The notes beneath the pieces are model-generated. The model did no database searches, had not been told where the DNA came from, and was given only the letters and a program-made list of their open reading frames with translations. Shown piece after piece: positions 10,260 to 21,700 of a stretch of DNA of 64,000 bases. A program made the translations under genes and the position numbers. This stretch comes from Asterias rubens (Eukaryota; Echinodermata; Asteroidea; Forcipulatida; Asteriidae). Within the stretch, counting starts at the first letter, position 1, and the number at the start of each line of letters is the position of its first letter. The DNA lies in NCBI RefSeq assembly GCF_902459465.1, contig NC_047070.1, positions 9,592,001 to 9,656,000 on the forward strand. The letters are read 5' to 3'.

Positions 10260-13200
10260 TTACTGGACACTGATGTCACTGGGAAATGGGTGATGAGGAT
10301 GGTCCACCCTGTACAGAAGAAACAAGAATAGGAAGGGGGGGAAGATGATGAGATTTTACACATCATGGCTTGAATATATTTAAAGACTTTGGACACTATT
10401 GGTAATTACTTAAAACAATTATGAGCATAAAAACTTACTTGGTAATGAGCAATGGAGAGCTGTTGATAGTATAAAACATTGTGAGAATTGCCTCCCTCTG
10501 AAGTAACGTAGTTTTTGAGAAAGAAGTAATTTTTCACGAATTTGATTTCGAGACCTCAGAATTAGATTTTGAGGTCTGGAAATCGAACATCTGGAAGCAC
10601 ACAACTTTCAATATTATCTCGCAACTTCGATGACCAATTGAGCTCAAATTTTCACAGGTTTGTTATTTTATGCGTATGTTAATATGCACCAGGTGAGACG
10701 ACTGGTCTTTGACAATTACCAATATTCTAAAAGAGATGTTAAAATTGCATCAGGATTAAGAATTGGTTTTACCCTTACACAGATGTGTGTAAAGCACTGT
10801 ATACTCAGTATACTCAATTGCAGGGTTATGAGCGAGGAACAAGGTTGACAGCCATTTTGCCAACTCTTCAAAGTTTGTATATGCCTGCAACCGTGGACCT
10901 CCTATTCTCCCTCTCTTGCATATATTCTAACTTGTTTGCAACAGCTCCCATTGGTTTTGTACACGTTTCCAACTGTGGACCTTTCCTAGGTTTGAATGTG
11001 TATACCTACTCTTTGCCACTCTTTTCATCCCCTTATCACACAAAATGTGTTTGAATGCTGAAATGAATTATTTGGATGAATAAAGACTTACCAAGACAGA
11101 CAGCAACCTCTGTAATTCCTGTTGAGATCATGCAGTGACTTCATGTCACTTGCGCTCAACTCAAAATCTAGCGTCTGAAAATATATTGAAAAACGATTTT
11201 TATTTTTTTAGTGAAACTTTGGTCATTCAGTTTGGGCAAGCCTGCGCCCCCGACCAGTCATGTGTTAAAAGCAGGACCGAGAAGGTCGGCAGGGCCCTAG
11301 CTTGCCGAGGGAACGACCAGAACTTAGTACAAGGGCAAGGCCAAGTCCTTTGGGGTGTGTGGCCGAGCGGATAAGAGCATCGAACTCGAGCTCTGGTGTT
11401 TCTGCGTGGGTTCGAGTCCCCGTCATGACACTTATGTCCCTGAGCAAGACATAAATTGCTTCTCTCCACCCAGGGGTAAATGGGTACCTATGAGGGCAGA
11501 GATGGTTCTTGTGATTGATTTAGCTTAGTAGTGCATATTTGTTGCACAGGCTGTATACTGCCCGGGGAGCTGAGACGGTTCAAGTAATCAATAAAATAAT
11601 GTTGGAAGCTGTTTGAGACGCCCTTCGGGTGTGAAAAGCGCTATATAAAAATGTGTTTTTATTATATTATTATCAAGTACTCCACGAGCAAAAAAAAGTA
11701 AACACATCTAAAACACAACTTACCTGAAAGTTCTGTTTTATTCTGGATGGAGTGACACTCTTTGGTATACAGTTAACACCCCGTTGTAGAGCAAAGCGAA
11801 TAAGCACCTGGGCGGGACTCTTCTGGTTGGCCTCTGCAATCCTGACCACCTCTGGGTCAGCCATCAGATTGGGGTCAGTCTCTTTGACCCTGAAAGAGTC
11901 AACAATAATGGGATCAGAATAGAAAAACTAATGTCTCTTGTTAAGACCCAAACGTCTTCTGGTTGGCATCTGAAATCCTGACCACATCTGGGTCAGCCAT
12001 CAGACTGGGGTCAGTCTCTTTGACCCTGGAAGAGTCAACAATGTGTAACTCCTTATTTTGGTGCAAGCCGCTTTTGACCGCTATGGTCTCTCTAGGGGGT
12101 TAAAGGGGGTCTTGACTTACCAAGGGCGGTCAGGTGATCCAAGAGGGCTGTAGGCAGTTACCGAGATATTGTTATCTTGACAATATTTGACGAGGTCATC
12201 CTGCGTCAGGTAAGGGTGCAGCTCGATCTAAAAAAAAAATGAACACAAAATTGTTTTAAAATGTCTTATCAGTTTTGCAGATTTACAAGTAGAAACTCAG
12301 TTGAACTTGATAAACGTTCATTGATCTAAATTAACCGATAGTGACTCAGCAGTTTCATATTTATATCTAATTGACTAATACTCATTGAAATCAACGAAAG
12401 GCAAAGAAAGATTATTGTTTGTGTAGATTTTCTTTCCGCTGGATGCGCCGTGCGTGCGCACTAATATTGTGTACAGATAAAGTAGTGCTGCCGGTTAAAA
12501 AAGGGAACCCTGTCTTTGACAAACATGCTTAATCACGCAGTGCATTTATCCTCACATATGTGAGGCTGCGTTTCACAGGAAGGAAGGAAGGCAAACTTAT
12601 TCTTTTAACACTTCGGGAATAATTTCAATGCGAACAGGGCTTTAGAGGGCTGGACACCTCAATAGGGACCTTGTGAGGTCATGAGGTCCTGCTCTAGTCA
12701 ATTTTTCCCTGCTCGACCACAAAGTATTCAAAATGAATATTCATTACCTAGAGATTAGAAATAGGGACCTTGTGAGGTCATGAGGTCCTGCTCTAGTCAA
12801 TTTTTCCCTGCTCCACCACAAAGTATTCAAAATGAATATTCATTACCTGGAGATTAGAAATAGGGACCTTGTGAGGTCATGAGGTCCTGCTCTAGTCAAT
12901 TTTTCCCTGCTCGACCACAAATTATTCAAAACGAATATTCATTACCTGGAGATTAGAAATAGGGACCTTGTGAGGTCATGAGGTCCTGCTCTAGTCAATG
13001 TTTCCCTGCTCGACCACAAAGTATTCAAAATGAATATTCATTACCTGGAGATTAGAAATAGGGACCTTAGAGATTGACTGGATTTCCTGAATCATGGACA
13101 AGTTGAAGTTGGATACCCCAATTGCTTTGCACAGCCCTCCGCCAACCAGTTGCTCCATGGCCTGTAAATAATAATTATAACAAATAATAACAAAATTCTT

Positions 13201-15686
13201 TTATAGCGCATTTTCACAATAACCGTATCAATGCGCTTTACATAAGTGCCCTGGTCATAGGGCCAATAACATCCCTTTTTAATGCTTCTCAGCTCCCTGA
13301 GGAGTATACAGCCCTGAGAAGCAACAAGCGCCTTATTCATTCACAATATCAACCTATACCCTCCCAGGTACCCATTTACCCCTGGGTGAAGAGAAGCAAT
13401 TAAAGTATCTTGCTCAAGGACACAAGTGTCACGACCGGGACAAGATAAGAAGTATTCAACAAAATTGGTTAATTACAAAACAAGTTTCCCCTTTAACCAA
13501 CTGATGTGTATTTTTAGCACTGTTTACTCAGCACTTTCCCCGAGGTCTTTGAAAAAAAACCGCCACATATGAGATTCAAACCCATGAGCTTTGCATGCTA
13601 GAGCAGCGTTGTCGTACCACTCGAGCATCGAGCTAGCCTGGTTGCTAGAGGCAGTTTGAATCCAAAAATAGTAATCAACATTTTGTATATAGCGCAAACA
13701 TTACAGTTAAAATCTCAGGTGTGGACATAGAGTATCATTACCATGTGACTTTATACAATTGTTGCACGCAGTGACGGAATCCATGGTGTTTTGTACACCC
13801 GAGGGGGAAAATGGCACCCCAGGGTGTACAAAACCCAAGGACCCCCATCACAGCACAAAAAAGGTTATTTTGGTAACATTATTATTCCGAATATCATGAA
13901 AGAAGTTCATCAGGCTGGTAAAATATCAACTTATTAAATGTACTTTCTAAGAAACACAGCCAAATACTCACGTAATTTTGTTTACGTTTCGACTAGTTTC
14001 ACTAGTCATCCTCAGAACGAGGCACCACCAGTCGGTTGGTGGCACTGTTGCCTGCTTCGGCCACTGGATGGTGGTTTGGCCGAGTGTGTCCTCCCCCGGG
14101 GTGGAACTTGGGGTATGAGGGGGTCCCATATATGTGAAAGTTCACACATATGGGTATTTGGCTGTGTTTCTTAGAAAATACATTTAATTAGTTCATTATT
14201 ATTCCTCTTGTCAAAGTTTTGTTGTCATCTTCAAACATTATTATGAGGGATTATGCATATTAATAAGCAGACAAACAGTTGTTCAAATAAGAAACAATTC
14301 TTCCCTGTTCCCTCAAACCTGCGTCTGTTTCGCACAAAGTGCTGGAAATCAACCAACGGTGGGAACCATCAAGGTAATGTACACCGCTAAACAAAACTCA
14401 TGTTACCCTCTGCGCTGTGCGTTATGCCAAGCGCGCATCCTTAGCCATGGTACATGCGTCTTTGTATCACATCATGTGATTTGTTCTCGACCAATAAAAC
14501 TTCACCATGACTAGAATAAGTATTGTCATCAAATTACCGAATCACAAATTTTATACTTGTGCATTTTACGTCATAGACATTAATTAAACCAATGTTTGTC
14601 GTTTGGCAGCTTGGCATATACATGTATTTCCACTTGTCAGAGCTTTGACGGATTCCCCCATTAAAGGCACTGGATACTGTTGGTAAATACTCAAAATAAA
14701 AACTTACTTGGTAACGAGCAATGGAGAGCTGTTGATAGCATAAAACATTGTGAGAAACGGCTCCCGCTAGTTTTTGAGAAAGAGGTTATTTCTCACTAAA
14801 ATATTGAATCTGAGGGAGACTTCAGGCCTGAAACCTTTTTTAGGCATCTGAAAGCGCACTAATTTGTGCAACAAGGGTGTTTTTTCTTCCATTATTATCT
14901 CGCAACTTCGATGACCAATTGAGTCAAAATTTTCACAGGTTTGTTATTTTATGCCTATGTTGGGATACACCAAGTGAGAAGACTGGTGTTTGACAATTAC
15001 ACAAGGTGTCCAGTGTCTTTAAAGGGAAGGTACACGTTTGGTAATTACTGAAAACAAATACTAACTTAAAGACTGACTTGGTAACGAGCATTGGGGAGCT
15101 GTTGGTAGTATAAAACATTGTGGGCAACGACTCCCTCTGAAGTAACGTAGTTTTTGAGAATAAAATAATAAAAGACTTCTAGCTAGAAGTCTTTTATTCC
15201 TATCTGAAAGCACACAAATTCGTTCAACAAGGGTGTTTTTTCTTTCATCATTTTCTCGCAACTCCGATGACCAATTGAGCTCAAATTTTCACACGCTTGT
15301 TATTTTATGCTTAAGATGGGATACACCAACTGAGAAGACTGGTCTTTGACAATTACCAAACGTGTACCGTGCCTTTGAGAAGCTAATCTAAACTAACAAA
15401 AAGTATAAATCTAGAAGCTCTTACTATCCAGGTGTCTTTGTAATGAATCTCTGGAGCAATGATGAATTTGCCGTTTGCATCCTTGGGAAACTTCTCCTTA
15501 CCCCTCTGAAAACAAAAACATTAGCCCAGAAAGATTAAAGGCACTGTACGCTATTGGGAATCACTCAAAATAATCGTTGGCATAACAACTTACTTGGTAA
15601 CAAGCAATGGAGAGCTGTTGATAGTAAAAAACATTGTGAGAAACGGCTCCCTCTGACGTAACGTAGTTTTTGAGAAAGAAGTAATT

Positions 15687-15726
<40 letters not shown>

Positions 15727-18700
15727 GACTTGTAATGCGCACATATCCACCCTGCTGGGTGTTCAAGGCGCAGAAATTTTCTACTTAAAAATATTTGAAT
15801 TTGATTTCGAGACCTCAGAATTAGATTTTGAGGTCCCGACCAATTGAGGTCAAATTTTCACAGGTTTGTTATTTTGTGCATATGTTGACATACACCAAGT
15901 CAGAAAACTGGTCTTTGACAATTACCAATAGTGTCCACTATCTTTAAAGAAAAACAAAGGAACCTATTATTAGCTTTTTGAAGGTTTGATCGACACTGTA
16001 CGAGTGCACAGTTTTAACTACAACATACGTTGTGACTATGTTGTTATATTTTATTTTATTATTTTTCAAAACTTAGTATCTTTGTTTTTACAGCCAAGTT
16101 GTAAAAAGGTAATTTAGTTTTACTATGTTTTTACCATCACATCGTAAAATCTGTGAACTATGTATGTTGCTATCGAATGGCCAATCTTGGCAATGATCAA
16201 TCTGAAAAGTCCCAATCAATAATTGCACTAGATTGGCTTAATGTTAAAATAATTTTTGTCTCAGTGATACGAGAACTATTTCATCATGTATAAAAGTATT
16301 TACCAGTTATGGTAATTAATACGTTTCACATGCTAAAGCTGAGACAAAAATTTGTGTGACATTGTTTTACTCAAAAACTACAGCAACTCAGTAAATAATA
16401 TTTTAAGGTAAGCTTTCTAGTTTCATTATATCGTTATATTCAAACGGTGTAGGTTTAATGTAAATCTCTTGACATTGTGTTTTGTGTTACAAAAAGTACC
16501 CCAATCCTTTGATAAACTAGTAAAATGTATTGAACATATAAAAACGTAAGTGTTTACAGGCAGTGGATACTATTGGTATGTACTCAAAATAATTGTTAGC
16601 AAAAAACTTACAAGCAATGGAGAGCGGTTGATAGTATAAAACATTGTGATAAACGGCTCCCTCTAAAGTAACGTAGTTTTCGAGGAAGAAGTAATTTTCT
16701 GTTAAATGTTTGAATGTGTTTTCGAGACCTCAGAATTAGATTTTGAGGTCCCGAAATCAAGCATCAAGAGTGACAAGGGTGTTTTTCTTTCATTTTTATC
16801 TCGCAACTTCGACGCCCAACTGCACTGAAATTTTCACAGGTTTGTTATTTTGTGTATATATACACCAAGTGAGAAGACTGGTCTTTGACAATTACCTAAA
16901 GTGTCCAGTGCCTTTAAGAGACTATACCTGGTATGCCATGGGCCAGTGCATTAGGTAGAGATCCAAGTATTCCACACCAAGTTGCTGAAGAGTCTCCCTG
17001 CATGCCCCTTCCACGTCATCAGGGTGGTGCATGTTGCTCCATAGCTAAAACAAAACAAAAACTTTTATTTTTCATCTTATTTGCCTCTTAGGTTCACTGG
17101 CTCCACACCTACTGTACAGGGCCCAATCTCATGGCTCTGCTAACCGCCGAATTCGGCACATACGGTCACCATTCTCCGCAAGCGCCAAATTTCTGCGCTA
17201 GCTGTTTAAGCGTAGAATGCCGAGTAACGAGGAGTACCACATGCACAAGCAAAGACTCCCTGCTAACCCGTGAGATACGCTTGGCGTAAGCACAGAATTC
17301 CCTGCTTCCGCGAGTGCTGATTCTTTGCTTATGGTAAGCAGAGCCATGAAAGTTGGGTTCTGGTCTGTAATTCAGGGGTGAGAGTCATCACTGCTGATAA
17401 AAAAGTCTGAAACGGGGATCCAGACCTTAGGAGGTTCATTGAAATGATCGCATTTCCACCTTTGGTAACCCCTGGGGCTATAGATTCCAAGGAGTACATT
17501 TTGGAAACAATATCCAAAGCACTACAGAAGTAGATTAAAGAGCTTGCCACATTTTTAATAAAGGAGAAATACAAAACATCTTTGGGCTAGATTAGAAGCT
17601 CAATCAGAATTTTGTCCATAATTCTTTTGTAGACTGATTTTTAAAGCACCATTACCTTAAGAAGAAACTATAAATAAATAGTAAAACTTGCGGGTACAAC
17701 CATGTGTAATAGGGTGAGTGTTGGCTATGAAAAGAGCCGGTTGGGTCTAGATGATTCGAACAGTATACTTTGCTCCTCTTCAGGAGAAGACGAGCAGAGT
17801 ATACTGTTCGAATTGTCGAGACCCAACCGGCTCTTTTCAGAGCCAACACTCGCCCTAAGAGATTTACACATGGTTGTACCCGCAAGTTTACTATTTATTT
17901 GTAGTTTCTTCTTATTTCTCCACACCATGCAAAGCTTCAAACAATACTTATAAAACCATTACCTTGCTGGTGATGAAAACATCTTCTCGCTTGACGGTAC
18001 CATCCTCAATCTTTGCCTTTAAGCCAAGTCCTACCTCAGGCTCATTACCATAAGCAGCGGCACAGTCAATGTGACGGTACCCGACATCCAAAGCTACCTT
18101 CACAGCATTGGTAACTTCACCAGGCTTTGACTAAAATGCAAAAGGAAAAAAACTATTCATGTTACATTTCAGCACCCTCTCACTTTCTGACCACTTAAAT
18201 CATCCAAGCTGTGGTTGTGAGTAATGTACATGTATGTAGATGTATGTAGATAATACATGCCAGCCTGCCATATAATTTCATTTGGTTTATGTAGTATACA
18301 GTCAGCCCTCCTACTTTCTGACCAATCAATAACTTTCACTGAGGTTTTGAATAGACAAACTACGCTAGCTTGCAATGACATTTTACATTGGCGAATGTAT
18401 TAACACAATTCAACCTTCCTAGTGAATGACCACTCAATAATCTTCAGGCGTAAGCTTCGTTTTTGAAAGGGCAAGGGCACCAACGCATTTAGGAAAGGGT
18501 TTCCTTATGAACAAATTGTAAATTTCTACAAGCTGAGCATTTTTTAAGAGCACCGAGGCAATGATCAGGGGGCATGGGGGCAATAGCCTTCGTTGCCTCA
18601 ATGAAGTGTCAGGCCTGAATCTTTGACTGTGGTATATGCCAGCCTGCAATACAATAAACCTTTCTCATGCTGCCACCATCTTGGTCACGTCCCTCGTATC

Positions 18701-21700
18701 GAATAACAATAAATGCATGCTAATAATCATCTTGCAATTATGGACCAGACTATGTTGTTCTTCCAGCCTTGGTTTGGTAACATTGATATCATTGGGAGAA
18801 ATTTAAGATGGCTGCACCATGATTAGGTCTATATGATGTGCTGAATGCATGTCAACCCTTCTACTATTACTCAGTGACTGACCATTCAGTAATCAGTCAC
18901 TGTGGTTTTGAAAGACTATAGCTACGGCAGCCTGCAATTCAATATCATGTTCTGAATGCGTATACAGTCAACCCTCCTACTGTCTGTCCATTCAATATCA
19001 CCTAATAGGGTTTGAATAATGGAATCAATGTGTGGTGAAGAGGTTTTCAACTAGTGGTTTAATCCCAACGAGGCCTGGTTCTTGATAATTTTACCAAGAC
19101 GAAGTCTAGGTAAATCATCAAGAACAAGGCCTCGGCGGGTTTAAACCACTAGTTGAAAACCGATTCAACACACTTTAATTCCCATTCATAAATACCTTTT
19201 TGGTCACAAAAACATCAACACTTTTTGGTCAAAAGGTAACATAAATGCAAAAATTATAATTGTTACAATGATTTCTTTCAACACAACACCCCTCCAGCTT
19301 TGAAATGGTAAGGCCCTCGGGTAAACAACTCCCTATAAGGAGATGCTGTGCGCGCTGCGCGTATCGCGTGATGTTGCACAACTGTTTCAGCCGTTGCTCT
19401 CGACCAATAGGAATGAAGAAAATGTCTTATACGCACAGGTGCAAGCACGCGTGTCACGCCCATGTTTCAACACTTTTTACTGGTGTTAAATCATCCGCTA
19501 AAACAACCCCTCGTGATGCCCTCTCGACCAATCAGAATGGATAAACTGTCTTCTAAAGGTATTTATGAATGATGGATAAACTGTACATACTAGCCTATAT
19601 ACAATAAGATATCATGGGGTATATTTACACTAGACAGTCAACCCTCCTACTGTCTGACCATTCAATACTATCCACCGTGGTTTGAATAATAGATAAACTA
19701 TGCCAGCCTATCTATACAGTACACAGTCAACCCTCCTACTGTCTGACCATTCAATACTATCCACCGTGGTTTGAATAATATATAAACTATGCCAACCTAT
19801 CTATACAGTACACAGTCAACCCTCCTACTGTCTGACCATATGGTCCACTTTGATTTTGAGTGTCACTATGATGTCAACTATGCCAGCATGTAATAGGTAG
19901 TTAACAGCCATTATACCCTTTGCTGTGCAGTGCCAATTTTGTGTTTCTAGTTTTTATGGCAAGTGTAAAAAAAAAAAAATCTTTTTAGAGAAATGATAAA
20001 AGGTAAAGGTTGGGCCATTTTTCGCTTCTGATCAATTAATTTTTTAGGCAATGAAAATGTAAAAAGTAAATATAAGAATCACTAAATTTCATCCGAATCA
20101 TTGTGATTTTTCCAAATAATGCAACATTCCCAGAAGTATCTCATACATGTTATCTTGCATATTTTCTAGGCTAGTTTTGCCGCAAAGCAAACAGACATTA
20201 CAACAGCTCAAAGGTCAAAAAGCTTAGTGCAACAATCAGTGCAACAAAATAAATGATAAGAAATTACAACAATGGTTTTTGAAAATTAATGACTTCGTAC
20301 ATATTTAATCATAAGCCCTTCCCATGAATAATTCATGAAAATTTGAGCTCAATCAGCCGTTGAAGTTGCGAAATAATAATGAAAGGAAACAACACCCTTG
20401 TCACGCAAAGTTATGAGCTTTCAGATGCTTGATTTCGAGACCTCAAACTCTAATTCTGAGGCCTCGAAATCAAATTCGTGGAAAATTACTTTTTTCTCGA
20501 AAACTTCAGAGGGAGCCGTTTCTCACAATGTTTTATACCATCAACTTCTCCCCATTACTCGTCACCAAGTAAGGTTTTATGCTAAAAATTATTTTGAGTA
20601 GTTACCAATAGTGTCCACTGCCTTTAAACACTTTTTAAAAATGCTAAAAAGAATACAAAAATAAAAGAGGATGCATTTTAGCACAACATTAAAATAAATT
20701 AATAGTATTCTTTTTCAAATTCTATTTTCTATACCATTTTGCCAAAATGGTGTGGCACCAAAAAAAACAGTAGACAGATGTCAGAAAGTAAAACTTTCAT
20801 TAGCAGAAGAAAATTCAACCAGCATTTTAACTCGTCTGTTTTGATTAACACAATAAAAATGCAAAAAAATATAAATATATAAAATTTAAATGAATTACTT
20901 TGCCAAAAAAAGTACATAACAATAAAGTGTAGTTGTCCATAAAAACAAGAAATAAATTAAGAATACAGCAGTAGGCCTAAAGAATAGGTTAATTAAAGGC
21001 AGTGGACACTATCGGTAATTACTCAAAATAATTATCATCATAAAACATTTCTCGATTACAAGTAATGGGGAGAGGTTGATAGTATAAAACATTGTGAGCC
21101 ACAGCTCCCTCTGAAGTGACGTAGTTTTCGAGAAATCAGTAATTTTCCACGAATTTGATTTCGAAACCTCAAATTTAGAACTAGAGGTCTCGAAATCAAG
21201 CATCAGAAAGCACACAAATCCGTGTGACGGGGGTGTTTTTTCTTTCAGTATTATCTCGCAACTTCGACGACCGATTGAGCTCAAATTTTCACAGGTTCGT
21301 TATTTTATGCATATAATGTTGAGATACACCAACTGTGAAGACTGGTCTTAAACAATAACCAATAGTGTCCACTGTCTTTAAAACAAAATTTTGCAATGTC
21401 AATATTACGAATACAAAGATAAAGCATTTTAGCTAAGCTTGGCTACTCCTAGAGCTATTTCGGATTTGTTCCGCTATTGTCGATTAACCACATAGGTTTA
21501 TATCTCACGACAATAACGATACTGGTTCATTGAATTTTGGCACTGCAAATCTCCTTTTTGTTTTTTTTATCTCCCCAAAGTTAGGCCTTATGTGTCCTTT
21601 AAACTCTCATTGGCCCTGTGGGCGACAGAAAATCAACTCCGCAATCTCAAAAAAAAATTTAAATGATAAATTCATACCAGTATTCAGTCCCCAACTACTC

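Larger units (their letters stand above)
18165..19880. repeat. Diverged 89-bp repeat field in aldo-keto reductase intron 1
   Basis: Regular 89-bp units start at 19635, 19724 and 19813 (CAGTCAACCCTCCTACTGTC...ATTCAATACTATCCACCGTG). Older, diverged units occur at about 18165, 18297, 18400, 18855 and 18965. The field is split by family L and N elements. Confidence 0.8.

Noticed and set aside
11353-11440. Functional tRNA-Leu/Ser gene
   Set aside because: It is the head of a SINE with the usual body and (ATT)n tail.
12664-13068. CRISPR-like regular repeat array
   Set aside because: Units are contiguous 99-bp tandem copies without spacers, in an animal intron; they derive from the adjacent exon end.
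13060-13161. Aldo-keto reductase exon 5 ending at AAG|GTCCCT
   Set aside because: A much better donor (CAG|GTAATG) lies 24 nt further and the added [12 protein letters not shown] residues fit the family.
17702-17953. Open frames on both strands
   Set aside because: They come from the inverted arms of a family E element.
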